From: Bacteroidales bacterium
GTDB taxonomy: Bacteria > Bacteroidota > Bacteroidia > Bacteroidales > UBA932
Direction: 5' to 3'
Assembly: GCA_017430365.1 (NCBI GenBank)
Contig: JAFRNC010000006.1
Location: 355,783-419,782 of the forward strand
DNA length: 64,000 nucleotides
Each line of letters begins with the position of its first letter. The stretch's first letter is position 1. Shown in pieces: positions 9,047-18,284 of this stretch. The position numbers and the translations under genes are program-made. The notes under the pieces were generated by a model that worked only from the letters and a program-made list of their open reading frames with translations, was not told where the DNA came from and searched no databases.

Positions 9047-12040
9047 TTAGAAAGTCAACTCAACACCGAAGACATACTGCTTCGTGTTCGGATAGTTACC
9101 CATGGCCGTAATGGCGTCGATCTCCGGGTCCCAACCCGTGTACCTTGTAAAGGTCAGCAGGTTTCGGCCGGACACATAGATTTTCGCGCCGCCCAGGAAG
9201 CCGGTGCGCTGCATCAGTTTCCGGGGGAATTCATAGGAGATCTGGACATTCTTCAGACGTACGAACGAAGCGTTGTCGATGAAACGGCTGTCGTGGCGGA
9301 CCGCCTCACCCGCCTTCGGGATATCGGTGATCTGTCCGGGAGTCGTCCAGATGTTCATCATCCTCTTGGTCATGTTCGACTCGTCGGCGAATGCGGGGTT
9401 CTCCACGAAGTAACGGTCGTAGTTCTCCATGTACTTGCCGAACACGCCGGAGAAGGTTGCATTGAATGAAAGGCCCTTCCAGCTGGCATCGACCGAGGCG
9501 CCGCCCGACCAGGGGGCGAAACGGTTCTTGCCGAGGAACACGGCGTTGCTTTCAGTGTAGGTATCGGTCAGGGTGCCGTCGGCATTGCGCCAGAGCGACT
9601 TACCGTTGGCCGGATCCACACCGGCGAAGTCTACGAGGAAGAACTCGCCGTATGCGTGTCCCACCTGGAACTTCAGTCCCGAACTGCCGTCCACGAATTC
9701 GTCGCGGCCGTCATAGAGTTCGGTGATGACGTTCTTGTTGTAGTTCATATTGAATCCGAGTCCCAGATAGACGTCGCGTTCATTGATAACATCGACCTTC
9801 AGTTCAACGTCGACACCGCGGTTGCGCATCGAACCCACGTTGCCCCAACCGCCGGAAAAGCCGGAGATGTAGGAGTACGGGATATACATCAGCATATCCT
9901 TCGTATTCTTGTTGTAGAACTCGACGTTGAAGTTAACCCTGTTGAACAGGCGGCCGTTGAGACCGACATTGAGCGCCTCCAGGGTCTCCCAGGTCAGGTT
10001 CGGATTGCTAAGCGAGGAAAGATACCATGAAGTCTGGTTGTCATAGAGACGTCCGGTGGAGGTCAGACCGTAGGCCAGGTAGTTGCTGATGCCGGAGTTA
10101 CCCATGGTACCGTAGGAAGCCTTCAGCTGAAGGTTGTCGATCCAGCCGATATCCTGGATAAACTTCTCCTTGCCTATGTTCCACATCACGCCGGCCGACC
10201 AGAAACTGGCGTAGCGGCGGTTCGCGCCGAAGAGCGAGGAACCGTCGATACGGTAGGTCAGGTCGAGGAAATACTTGTCTGCATAGTCATAGGAAAGGCG
10301 GGAGAAGAAGGAGTTGTAGGCCACTTCGGAGAATGTGTAGGAAGGAAGGTTGGCCTGGGTGCCGTGGTTGACGTTAGTCAGGCGTTCGTCGGTCTGTCCG
10401 TTCGTCCAGGTGGAGAAATAGGTGTCGTTGGAGTAGATCGACTCATGTCCCGCCAGCAGCACGAAGTTGTTGTTCTTCGCGATGGAGAACTTGTACTCGG
10501 CGGTATTGGTGGAGGTCAGGCGGTAGAAACGTTCGAACGACTCTTCAGTCACGGTCGCAAGGTTGATCTTGTTCGGAAGCACCTTGCCGGTGTAACGGTA
10601 GTCCGAGCCCTCGATCGCCTGCACTGCACGCAGGGTGAAACCCTTGAAAGGAGTGATTTCCTGATAGAGGTTGCCGTTCAGGCGGGCGGTCTGCCGCTTT
10701 GTAGGCTGGGCCTCCATGCGGCGGAAATAGTTCCACATGCCGAGGTCGGTGATATAGTCCGGCTCGTCGCCGTAACCGACGAAGTTGCCGCTGGCATCCG
10801 TTATGATCTCATAAGGCGTCGCGTACGGAAGACCCCAAGCCACGATATTCATCGGGTTGTAGTAACCCGTGCTGGTGGTCGAGTAGCCGGCCGTGTGATG
10901 CGACTGCCATGTGAGGTTCAAATTGATGCCGATCTTGAGCCACTCGGCAATCTTGCTGTTGACGTTCGAACGGATCGAATAGCGCTCCATGTCGGAGAAA
11001 GGCTCGATACCCTTGCGGTCGAATGCGCCCAGCGAGATGTAATAGTCGCTGCGCTGGCTGCGGCCCGAAACGCTCAGGTCGGCTTTCCATGTCGGAGCGT
11101 TCTCCTGCAGTATCCACTTGCGCCAGTCGGTCTCGATGTGGTTCTTCAGGCGGAAGTCCTTGAGCTCCTGGAACTGGGCGTTACCCTTGAGGCTCGGATC
11201 GGCCAGTTCACGGAAAGCGAACCACTCCTCCGCGTTCATGAGCGGCATAGGGAACTGGGCCAGATTCGAGATACCGTACGATCCGCTGACCGTCACGGTA
11301 GGCTTCTCGCCGACACCCTTCTTGGTGGTGATGTACACGACGCCGTTGGCAGCACGGGAACCGTAGATGGCGGTAGATGATGCGTCCTTCATGACCGTCA
11401 CGTTCTCGATATCGTTCGGGTTCAGGGCCGTGAATATGGCCACATCCACAGGGGTGCCGTCGAGGATGAACAGAGGCGTGTTGGATGCATTGATCGAGTT
11501 GACACCGCGCAGACGCATCGACACCGAAGCGCTCGGTTCACCGGAACTTGTATAGACCTGAAGGCCCGCCACCTTGCCCTGGAGGGCATCGCCGGCGCTC
11601 GCCGCAGGAATCTTCGTGAATGCGTCAGACTTCACCAGCGTGGAGGCGCCGACCACGGAGCTGATCTTCTTGGCGGTACCGTAACCGACCACGATGGTCT
11701 CCTCCAGGAACTCGGCGTCATTGGCCATGATGATGTTGATGACGCTCCTGCCGGCCACGTCCACCGTCTGGGTCACCATTCCGATGTATGTGAACGTCAG
11801 TTTGTCACCGGAGCGGGCAGCAATCGTATAACTGCCGTCCACGCCGGTCGTAGTGTACTGTCCCGACACGTCGTTGTGGACAGTCACCCCTATGAGAGGC
11901 TCGTTCTGGGTGTCCACAACCGTACCGGAAACCGAGTTCCGGAAGTCCTGTCCTCCCGGAACGGCCAGAGCCTGAAACGCCAGCAGCAACGCCGCCAGCA
12001 ACAACAGGCCCTTTGAAAAAACAGTTTTTTTCATCGGCAT
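9047..12040 (-). CDS. susC: SusC/RagA family TonB-dependent outer-membrane transporter
   Basis: A 997-residue protein; the ATG two codons in, at 12034 (MKKTVFSKGLLLL), is an equally likely start. A signal peptide is followed by a carboxypeptidase-D-like regulatory domain (SGTVVDTQNEPLIGVTV), then the TonB box region and the plug domain (VGYGTAKKISSVVG; LRGVNSINASNTPLFILDGTP; NPNDIENVTVMKDASSTAIYG) and a large beta-barrel ending KQYVFGVELTF. The terminal Phe is typical of barrel proteins. It imports oligosaccharides across the outer membrane with TonB energy, partnered with the SusD downstream. It is the first gene of the operon. No anti-sigma STN domain is present, so direct sigma/anti-sigma signalling through this protein is unlikely. 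Confidence 0.96.
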   Translation of the reverse strand: MPMKKTVFSKGLLLLAALLLAFQALAVPGGQDFRNSVSGTVVDTQNEPLIGVTVHNDVSGQYTTTGVDGSYTIAARSGDKLTFTYIGMVTQTVDVAGRSVINIIMANDAEFLEETIVVGYGTAKKISSVVGASTLVKSDAFTKIPAASAGDALQGKVAGLQVYTSSGEPSASVSMRLRGVNSINASNTPLFILDGTPVDVAIFTALNPNDIENVTVMKDASSTAIYGSRAANGVVYITTKKGVGEKPTVTVSGSYGISNLAQFPMPLMNAEEWFAFRELADPSLKGNAQFQELKDFRLKNHIETDWRKWILQENAPTWKADLSVSGRSQRSDYYISLGAFDRKGIEPFSDMERYSIRSNVNSKIAEWLKIGINLNLTWQSHHTAGYSTTSTGYYNPMNIVAWGLPYATPYEIITDASGNFVGYGDEPDYITDLGMWNYFRRMEAQPTKRQTARLNGNLYQEITPFKGFTLRAVQAIEGSDYRYTGKVLPNKINLATVTEESFERFYRLTSTNTAEYKFSIAKNNNFVLLAGHESIYSNDTYFSTWTNGQTDERLTNVNHGTQANLPSYTFSEVAYNSFFSRLSYDYADKYFLDLTYRIDGSSLFGANRRYASFWSAGVMWNIGKEKFIQDIGWIDNLQLKASYGTMGNSGISNYLAYGLTSTGRLYDNQTSWYLSSLSNPNLTWETLEALNVGLNGRLFNRVNFNVEFYNKNTKDMLMYIPYSYISGFSGGWGNVGSMRNRGVDVELKVDVINERDVYLGLGFNMNYNKNVITELYDGRDEFVDGSSGLKFQVGHAYGEFFLVDFAGVDPANGKSLWRNADGTLTDTYTESNAVFLGKNRFAPWSGGASVDASWKGLSFNATFSGVFGKYMENYDRYFVENPAFADESNMTKRMMNIWTTPGQITDIPKAGEAVRHDSRFIDNASFVRLKNVQISYEFPRKLMQRTGFLGGAKIYVSGRNLLTFTRYTGWDPEIDAITAMGNYPNTKQYVFGVELTF

Positions 12041-12083
12041 ATGAAAGTGTTGGTTGTAAAATTTAACGACTCGTTTTAATTTC

Positions 12084-12114
12084 GAAAATTACAAAAAAAA
12101 TCCGTTTTATCCAA
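12084..12114 (-). promoter_or_regulatory. Possible promoter of the SusC/D operon
   Basis: On the minus strand, TAATTTTC (12091-12084) is one mismatch from TAnnTTTG. TTGG (12114-12111) lies 19 bases upstream in place of TTTG. The spacing fits, but both boxes are imperfect. It is the best candidate between the aminotransferase terminator and susC. Confidence 0.3.
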
Positions 12115-12126
12115 TTCCTTACGGAC

Positions 12127-12163
12127 AAAAAAAGAGTGGCCGGGACGAAAAGTCCGGCCACTC
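12127..12163 (-). terminator. Intrinsic terminator after the aminotransferase gene
   Basis: On the minus strand a 10-bp stem, GAGTGGCCGG paired with CCGGCCACTC, is followed by seven T (the A run at 12127-12133 on the plus strand). It lies 18 bases beyond the aminotransferase stop and separates that transcript from the susC operon. Confidence 0.85.
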
Positions 12164-12181
12164 CTAATACCTGGATGACGA

Positions 12182-13381
12182 TTATTCCGTACGTCCCGGA
12201 TAGGTCTCGAGAGCCTTCTCCAGGCATACGAGGGCATGCCTGAGGTCTTCTTCCTTGAGCACATAGGCCAGACGGATCTGATTGCGGCCCAGACCGGGGG
12301 TGGCGTAGAATCCGGCCATCGGGGCGACCATCACGGTCTCGCCGTTGTAGCTGAACTCTTCGAGCAGCCATTTGGCGAACTTCTCGGAATCGTCGACCGG
12401 GAGCTGGGCGGCGGCGTAGAACGCACCCATCGGGCGGGGAGCCACCACGCCTTTCATCTTCTGCAGACCGTCGATCAGCACGTCGCGGCGGTGTATGTAC
12501 TCGTCACGGACAGCCTTGAAATAGGATGCAGGAGCGTCAAGTGCGCCTTCCGCGGCGATCTGTCCGTAGGAAGGTGAGCAGAGACGTGCCTGGGCGTAGC
12601 GCATGACGGCGGCCATGACCTCCTTGTTGCGGGAGACCAGATAACCGATGCGCGCGCCGCAGAGGCTGTAGCGTTTCGATACGGAGTCGAGCAGGATGAC
12701 GTTCTGCTCCAGTCCGGGAATGTGCATGCAGGAGAAATGCGGGGCGTCGGTGTAGCAGAACTCGCGGTAAACCTCGTCGGCAAAAATGAAGAGGCCGTAC
12801 TTCTTGGCGATCTCGCCCAGTTCCAGCAGGGCTTCCTTGGTGTAGAGGCATCCGGTCGGGTTGCCGGGGTTGCATATCACCACGCCCTTGGTCTTGGGGG
12901 TGATGTGCTTCTCGACCTCGCTCATCGGGGGAAGTGCGAATCCGTCCTCGATGTGGGTGGTGATAGGCACCAGCTTCACGTCGTTCTGGAGAGCGAAGGA
13001 GTTGTAATTGGTATAGAACGGCTCGAATACGATCACTTCGTCGTCGGGGTCGCAAGTTACCGAGAGGGCGATCTGAAGGGCCTCGCTGCCGCCGTTAGTG
13101 ATGTTGATATCGGCTGCTTCGACATCGATGCCGATCCTCTTGTAGTATTTGGCAAGGCCTTCGCGCAACGAATCGTTGCCGCCGGACTTGGCATAGGCCA
13201 CCACCTTGAGATCGTTGTTCTTGACCGCATCGAGAGCCTCCTTGGGAGATTCGATGTCAGGCTGACCGATATTGAGGTGATAGACTTTGATACCACGTTT
13301 CTTGGCTGCGTCGGCGAAGGGGACGAGCTTGCGGATCGGGGAGGCGGGCATGGCCTGCGCCTTTTTGGATAATGTAAGCAT
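12182..13381 (-). CDS. PLP-dependent aminotransferase, class I (aspartate-type)
   Basis: A 399-residue fold-type I aminotransferase. Visible motifs are HLNIGQPDIESP near the N-terminus, TNGGSEALQIAL (cofactor phosphate cup), ICNPGNPTGCLY (NPTG substrate-binding motif), FADEVYREF (Asp that pairs with the pyridine nitrogen) and LDSVSKRYSLCGARIG (SxxK, the Schiff-base lysine). The family moves amino groups between amino acids and 2-oxo acids in the cytoplasm. Aspartate or a related amino acid is the most likely substrate from similarity to the Ib aspartate aminotransferases, but specificity cannot be settled here. It starts 22 bases after the dacB stop and reads in the same direction. It ends at a strong terminator. 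Confidence 0.92.
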   Translation of the reverse strand: MLTLSKKAQAMPASPIRKLVPFADAAKKRGIKVYHLNIGQPDIESPKEALDAVKNNDLKVVAYAKSGGNDSLREGLAKYYKRIGIDVEAADINITNGGSEALQIALSVTCDPDDEVIVFEPFYTNYNSFALQNDVKLVPITTHIEDGFALPPMSEVEKHITPKTKGVVICNPGNPTGCLYTKEALLELGEIAKKYGLFIFADEVYREFCYTDAPHFSCMHIPGLEQNVILLDSVSKRYSLCGARIGYLVSRNKEVMAAVMRYAQARLCSPSYGQIAAEGALDAPASYFKAVRDEYIHRRDVLIDGLQKMKGVVAPRPMGAFYAAAQLPVDDSEKFAKWLLEEFSYNGETVMVAPMAGFYATPGLGRNQIRLAYVLKEEDLRHALVCLEKALETYPGRTE

Positions 13382-13403
13382 TATACTTTGTGATTATGGA
13401 TTG

Positions 13404-14897
13404 TTATTGTTTGTCTCCATATTTGGCCAGCTCCTCGAGGAAACCCTCTATCTTGGGCTGAACCTTGCTGGTCGGGCAGTCGTAATTGTTCACCAGGATC
13501 GCGAAGCGGATGAGCCCGCGCTTGGAATCGACATAACCGGCATAGCAGCGGACGCTCGAGAGGGAGCCGCTCTTGGCGTAGATGGTCTTCTTCAGATCCG
13601 GGTCGGCGTTGCGGAGGACGGTCTGAAGCGTACCGGGACGGCCGGGTCCCGGGAAACTGGAAAGATATTCCTTGAAATTGTCGCTGTCCTTCATCATGGA
13701 ATAGAAGTTCGTGAAGAACCGCGGCGAGACATAATTCTGGCGGGAGAGGCCGCTGCCGTCTTCCTGGGTGTAGCCGTAAGTAGAGACTCCCCTCTCCTTC
13801 AGATACTCCTTGATTGCACGCTGCGCCTGGCCGTAGGAGACTTCCATGCACTCCTCTCCGGTCTTGCGCTCTATCAGGGTCTTGCCCACCATCTTGAAAA
13901 TGGTCTCGGCGAAGAAGTTGTTGCTGATGGTGTTGGTCACTTTCACGATACGGCGCAGTTCGGGCGAGAAAGTCTCGGCGATATAGACGAGGTCTTTCTG
14001 GGCGGGAACGGCATATTCGCTGCGCATGGAGCGGATGTCTCCGACACCCTTGCAACCCACTCCCCTTTCGCGCAGATACGCGGCGAACTCCGAGGCGCAG
14101 GTGGCAGGTCCGTATTTGTTCGACTGAACGAGTGTGCGCGGCTTGGCGTCGATGCCGTATGTACCGACGAATTTGCCTATCGGGGTTATGCTGGACGCAT
14201 AATACTCAGTGCCGTCGCCGTCGCCCTTGGGGCCGGTGGTCACCTCGTTGATGAAGGTCATGTAGGGAGAGAACGGTCCGAGAGGGGTGATGACTGCGGG
14301 ATCGCCGACCTCAGCCCCGGCATAAATCTGGAAATATGTAAGATTCTCACAGAAAGAGAGTCCGGAGGTTCCGCTGCCGTAGTCGTATCCGATATTGCCG
14401 TAAGACCAACTCGAAGGGATATTCTCTTCTTCGTAGATGCGGTCGTCGCCTACTATCCTGCCCTCGATTCTGCGGATGCCCGCCTTCTTGATTGCCTGTG
14501 CCCATACTGCGAAGACTGTATCGATCGGCTCCGCTATCGTGTCACGGGAACCGAGTGTGGGATCTGCGCCGCCGACAATATAGAGGTTGCCGTGAAGTAT
14601 CCCTTTCTCTATCTTCCCGTCATAGGCGATACGGGTGGAGAAGCGGTAATCGGGGCCGAGCACCTCGTAGCCGAGACCGGTGGTGATCGTCTTCATGGTG
14701 GAGGCGGTAAGAAGCGGCATGTCAGGATTCCAGGAAGCGATCTCATTGCCGGCGGGGTCCACCGCCAGGATTCCCACTACTGCGTTGATAAGGAGCGAGT
14801 CGCTCTTCATCTGCTGATTGATGTAATTCTGGACGCGGTTCTGGCCCATTCCCGTCAAGGGAATGAGCATCAGGAGAGTCAATAAACGCAATTTCAT
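13404..14897 (-). CDS. dacB: D-alanyl-D-alanine carboxypeptidase/endopeptidase (PBP4 type, peptidase S13)
   Basis: A 497-residue low-molecular-mass penicillin-binding protein. MKLRLLTLLMLIPLTGMGQ is a signal peptide for periplasmic export. All three active-site motifs are present: SxxK in ASTMKT (S66, K69), SxN in NTISNNFF, and KTG as KSG in IYAKSGSLSS. A large insertion between the first two motifs is typical of the S13 family. The enzyme trims or cleaves D-Ala peptide bonds in peptidoglycan. The gene is divergent from the racemase-like lipoprotein gene; both face the cell wall, which hints at related roles. The start codon is well supported by the signal peptide. Confidence 0.93.
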   Translation of the reverse strand: MKLRLLTLLMLIPLTGMGQNRVQNYINQQMKSDSLLINAVVGILAVDPAGNEIASWNPDMPLLTASTMKTITTGLGYEVLGPDYRFSTRIAYDGKIEKGILHGNLYIVGGADPTLGSRDTIAEPIDTVFAVWAQAIKKAGIRRIEGRIVGDDRIYEEENIPSSWSYGNIGYDYGSGTSGLSFCENLTYFQIYAGAEVGDPAVITPLGPFSPYMTFINEVTTGPKGDGDGTEYYASSITPIGKFVGTYGIDAKPRTLVQSNKYGPATCASEFAAYLRERGVGCKGVGDIRSMRSEYAVPAQKDLVYIAETFSPELRRIVKVTNTISNNFFAETIFKMVGKTLIERKTGEECMEVSYGQAQRAIKEYLKERGVSTYGYTQEDGSGLSRQNYVSPRFFTNFYSMMKDSDNFKEYLSSFPGPGRPGTLQTVLRNADPDLKKTIYAKSGSLSSVRCYAGYVDSKRGLIRFAILVNNYDCPTSKVQPKIEGFLEELAKYGDKQ

Positions 14898-14928
14898 ACC
14901 CGATTACTTTTATATCTCACAAATTTAG

Positions 14929-14936
14929 TAATTTTG
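14929..14936 (+). promoter_or_regulatory. -7 box of the racemase-like gene
   Basis: TAATTTTG matches the TAnnTTTG consensus and is 18 bases before ATG 14955. No good TTTG is seen at the expected -33 distance. Its place excludes the in-frame TTG at 14934 as start, because the box overlaps that codon. Confidence 0.5.
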
Positions 14937-14954
14937 CAATCTAAAAACAAAATT

Positions 14955-16457
14955 ATGCAGCGCAGGTTCACTCTCACCGGGCTATTGGCAGCACTAATCC
15001 TACTGGCTTTCCTCCAGGCAGCTTGCCGTAAACAGGAGATGCCCGTCGACAACATGGCGGTTGTCAACAAGGCACTCTTCGACACGGCCTCGAATTTCTA
15101 TGTCGAATTCGACGAATACCCCGACGAGATGCGCAATCTCCCCATAGGCGTATTCGATTCGGGAACAGGCGGACTGACCGTCCTGGAGAAACTGCTCAGC
15201 CTCGACCGCTTCGACAACATCACCGGAAGGGAGGGCCGCGACAGCATTCTCGACTTCGCCGGCGAGCACTTCGTATATCTGGCAGACCAGGCCAACATGC
15301 CCTACGGCAACTACAATGCCGAGGGCAACAACGAGTACCTGAAGGAACTCGTCGTAAAGGACGCACTCTTCCTGATGGACGACGACTATTTCTCCAACCC
15401 CATCGAGGAGACCCCGACAGGATTGAAGCCCCGCGCCAAGATCATAGTCGTGGCCTGCAACACCGCTACCGCATACGGCCTGGACCTCATCAAATCGATG
15501 GTAGAACAGACCGGAACAGGAGTGAAAGTGATCGGGGTAATCAATGCCGGAGTCTCCGCCACACTCGACGAACTGCAGCTCAAGGGAGATGAAAAACCGT
15601 TCGCGATCGGAGTACTCGCAACCCCCGGCACCATTGCGTCGGGCGCTTATGAGCGCACACTGCGTGAAGAACTCGCCTCCCGCGGGATCACCACCCAGAT
15701 CGATATCATAAACCAGCCCGGATACGGTTTTGCCGAAGCCGTCGACTCCGACCCCGACTACGTCAACCCCTTGCTGTTCGCTCCCCGGAGCAGCTACCGC
15801 GGCCCCGTGCTTGGTGAGGCTGAAGGCAGCATCAGCCAGGAACTGCTCGGGGCCTACAATTTCGACTTCAGCGACAACAAAGTCCTGGCAAGGCGCAGCC
15901 CTGGCGGAGGATATGCATCCCTGCAGCTCAACAGCGCCGAGAACTACGCACGATTCAACATGGTCTCCCTCCTCGAACGCCACCGCCAGAGCGGCAGCGG
16001 CACTCAGATCAGGGCCATCATCCTCGGCTGCACCCATTATCCTTTCTACCTCGAAACCCTCAACGAAACCCTCGCGGAACTCAGGGAGTACCGCGAAGAC
16101 GGACGCTATCCATATCGCGACCTGATCGCCGACGAGATCACTTTCATCGATCCGGCGGTCTATACGGCAATCGAATGCTACAACACGCTCCGCGCCGACG
16201 GCAACCTGGCTTACCGCATCACTCCCACCAAGGTCGAAGCCTACATATCGGTGCCCAGCAACCTGCTCGTGGATACCTGCCTCACCGGTGAAGGACTGCT
16301 TACCTACGACTACAAATACGGCCGCAAGACCGGGACCGAAGAGCAGACCACCAAGCAGGTGCCTTTCTCGCTCGATAATATCGACGAAAACAATCTCAAG
16401 CGGATTGAAGAGAGGCTCCCCTATTCGTATGCCCTGATCGCGCCCTCCCTCAAATAG
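14955..16457 (+). CDS. Lipoprotein homologue of glutamate racemase (Asp/Glu racemase fold)
   Basis: A 500-residue protein from ATG 14955. It carries both halves of the glutamate racemase active site: GVFDSGTGGLTV (D68, S69), VVACNTATA (C168) and ILGCTHYPF (C359). Two features are unusual for MurI. First, it begins with an export signal ending LQAAC, a lipobox at C24, so it should be anchored in the inner or outer membrane. Second, it is nearly twice the usual 260-290 residues, with an insertion of about 85 residues (roughly 260-345) and an extended C-terminus. MurI makes D-glutamate for peptidoglycan in the cytoplasm; an exported form would act on D/L-amino acids outside it or have a new role. 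With both cysteines kept, catalysis is plausible. It is probably not the housekeeping murI. Confidence 0.82.
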   Translation: MQRRFTLTGLLAALILLAFLQAACRKQEMPVDNMAVVNKALFDTASNFYVEFDEYPDEMRNLPIGVFDSGTGGLTVLEKLLSLDRFDNITGREGRDSILDFAGEHFVYLADQANMPYGNYNAEGNNEYLKELVVKDALFLMDDDYFSNPIEETPTGLKPRAKIIVVACNTATAYGLDLIKSMVEQTGTGVKVIGVINAGVSATLDELQLKGDEKPFAIGVLATPGTIASGAYERTLREELASRGITTQIDIINQPGYGFAEAVDSDPDYVNPLLFAPRSSYRGPVLGEAEGSISQELLGAYNFDFSDNKVLARRSPGGGYASLQLNSAENYARFNMVSLLERHRQSGSGTQIRAIILGCTHYPFYLETLNETLAELREYREDGRYPYRDLIADEITFIDPAVYTAIECYNTLRADGNLAYRITPTKVEAYISVPSNLLVDTCLTGEGLLTYDYKYGRKTGTEEQTTKQVPFSLDNIDENNLKRIEERLPYSYALIAPSLK

Positions 16458-16462
16458 ACCGG

Positions 16463-17071
16463 ATGTTCAAAGAAACCATTACGCCCCAGGAAATAGACCA
16501 GATGGACCTTGCCGCCTTCCCTGGCAAGATAACCGTCATCACCGCCCCCGGACCTGAACTCGACCATGCTATCGAGCATCTCGGCGCGCAGCGCCTGGTC
16601 GGATTCGATACCGAAACCAAGCCGGTTTTCCAGGCAAACCAGCCACGCCATCATACAGCGCTCCTGCAGCTCTCCAGCGAAACCGAAGCCTTCCTTTTCA
16701 GGCTTCAGGAACTGGGCCTTCCGCAGGAAATCGCCGACATAATGTCGAACCCCTACATAACCAAGATCGGGGCGGCCGTCGGCGAAGATATCAGAGGACT
16801 CCAGCACTACTGCCATTTCGAGCCCCACAGGTTCATGGACCTGCAGTCCTTCGGCGACGAATACGGTATCAAGGAGAAGAGCGTGCGTAAAATGGCCGCC
16901 ATCATCCTCGGCTGCAAAGTGTCGAAGGCGCAGCAGTGCTCGAACTGGGAGGCTCAGCCCCTCTCCGAGGCGCAGCTGCTGTACGCTGCAACTGATGCCT
17001 GGATCTGCGTGAAAATGTACAAGGCCCTGCTCGCCGCTCCCAAGGATGCGAAGACGGGCGCCAGACAATGA
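16463..17071 (+). CDS. 3'-5' exonuclease domain protein (DEDDy family)
   Basis: A 202-residue protein consisting mainly of one RNase D-like DEDDy exonuclease domain. Acidic motifs are visible: FDTETKP (D and E of Exo I), GEDIRGL (Exo II Asp), and YAATDAW (Exo III Tyr and Asp). There is no HRDC domain, so it is shorter than RNase D. It would remove nucleotides from RNA or DNA 3' ends with two metal ions. It is 5 bases downstream of the racemase-like gene and 1 base before the rRNA methyltransferase gene, so it is in a run of co-oriented genes that includes RNA-modification enzymes. Bacteroidetes commonly carry this small protein; its substrate is not established. Confidence 0.88.
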   Translation: MFKETITPQEIDQMDLAAFPGKITVITAPGPELDHAIEHLGAQRLVGFDTETKPVFQANQPRHHTALLQLSSETEAFLFRLQELGLPQEIADIMSNPYITKIGAAVGEDIRGLQHYCHFEPHRFMDLQSFGDEYGIKEKSVRKMAAIILGCKVSKAQQCSNWEAQPLSEAQLLYAATDAWICVKMYKALLAAPKDAKTGARQ

Positions 17072-17072
17072 T

Positions 17073-18284
17073 ATGACAAGGCTATATCTCAAAAAAGGAC
17101 GCGAGGAATCGCTGCTGCGGTTCCATCCCTGGGTATTCTCCGGAGCAATCGCCGGAATCGAAGGCCCCGACCCTGCCGAAGGCGACCCGGTCGCAGTCTA
17201 TTCGGCGAGGAAAGAGTTCCTCGGCTGGGGACACTACCAGATAGGTTCCATAGCCGTGCGTGTCCTCAGTTTCGCCGACGACATGCCCGCAGGAGGACCT
17301 GACGCCGCTTTCTGGAAAGAACGGCTCCAGCGCTGCCTGGATGCGCGCCGCACTTTCGCGCTTGCCGGTTCCGCAACCACCAGCTGCTACCGTCTCGTCC
17401 ACGGCGAAGGCGACGGCCTTCCCGGCCTGGTCATCGACTGGTATAACGGGGTATGCGTGATGCAGGCGCATTCTGCCGGAATGTTCCTTTCCCGGAAAGA
17501 TATAGCGGCCGCACTCAGGGAAATCTACGGAGATTCCCTCCTTGGCGTATATGACAAGAGCTCCGGAACCGCCCCCTTCAAGGCAGGCCTCGATCTCGGG
17601 GACGGATATCTCTGGCAGGCATCCGGAGCGGGGAAACTATGTCCCTGCACAGTCCTGGAAAACGGACATAAGTTCCTCGTTGACTGGGAGACGGGACAGA
17701 AAACCGGTTTCTTCCTCGACCAGCGGGAGAACCGTGCCCTGGTGGAAAAATATGCACGTGGAAAGCGCGTGCTCAATCTCTTCTGCTATACCGGCGGCTT
17801 CAGCGTTTATGCCCTTGCGGGAGGCGCTTTCTCAGTCGATTCCGTGGACAGTTCGGCCCGTGCCGTAGACCTGGTAGAACGCAACATCGCCCTCAACTTC
17901 GGGCCTGACGCTCCCCATCGCGCGCTCTGCTGCGACGCCATCGATTTCGTCAAGGAAGCCCCTAAAGACGCCTACGACCTGATGATAGTCGATCCGCCGG
18001 CATTCGCAAAACACCGCGGAGCACTGGGCAACGCGCTCCGCGCCTACCAGAGGCTCAACGCCGCCGCCATCAGCGCCGTCGCTCCCGGAGGCCTGGTATT
18101 CACCTTCAGCTGTTCGCAGGTGGTAGACCGCGAGGCCTTCGCCCTGGCGGTATTCAGCGCCGCCGCGGAGACCGGACGCCGCGTCCGCATCATCGACAGG
18201 ATGAACCAGCCGGCAGACCACGCCGTCAACATATATCATCCCGAAGGAGCTTACCTCAAGGGGCTGGTACTCCATGTTGAATAA
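17073..18284 (+). CDS. SAM-dependent rRNA cytosine methyltransferase, RlmI-like
   Basis: A 403-residue protein from ATG 17073, one base after the preceding stop. The N-terminus (MTRLYLKKGREESLLRFHPWVFSGAI) is a PUA RNA-binding domain, followed by a Rossmann-fold methyltransferase domain with RVLNLFCYTGGFSVYAL (SAM-binding motif I), VDSSARAVD (motif II) and IVDPPAFAKH (motif IV). In E. coli the homologue RlmI makes m5C1962 in 23S rRNA. The order PUA, EEHB-like, methyltransferase is that of the family. It overlaps the following pseudouridine synthase gene by 11 bases. The family call is firm; the modified base is inferred from homology. Confidence 0.93.
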   Translation: MTRLYLKKGREESLLRFHPWVFSGAIAGIEGPDPAEGDPVAVYSARKEFLGWGHYQIGSIAVRVLSFADDMPAGGPDAAFWKERLQRCLDARRTFALAGSATTSCYRLVHGEGDGLPGLVIDWYNGVCVMQAHSAGMFLSRKDIAAALREIYGDSLLGVYDKSSGTAPFKAGLDLGDGYLWQASGAGKLCPCTVLENGHKFLVDWETGQKTGFFLDQRENRALVEKYARGKRVLNLFCYTGGFSVYALAGGAFSVDSVDSSARAVDLVERNIALNFGPDAPHRALCCDAIDFVKEAPKDAYDLMIVDPPAFAKHRGALGNALRAYQRLNAAAISAVAPGGLVFTFSCSQVVDREAFALAVFSAAAETGRRVRIIDRMNQPADHAVNIYHPEGAYLKGLVLHVE

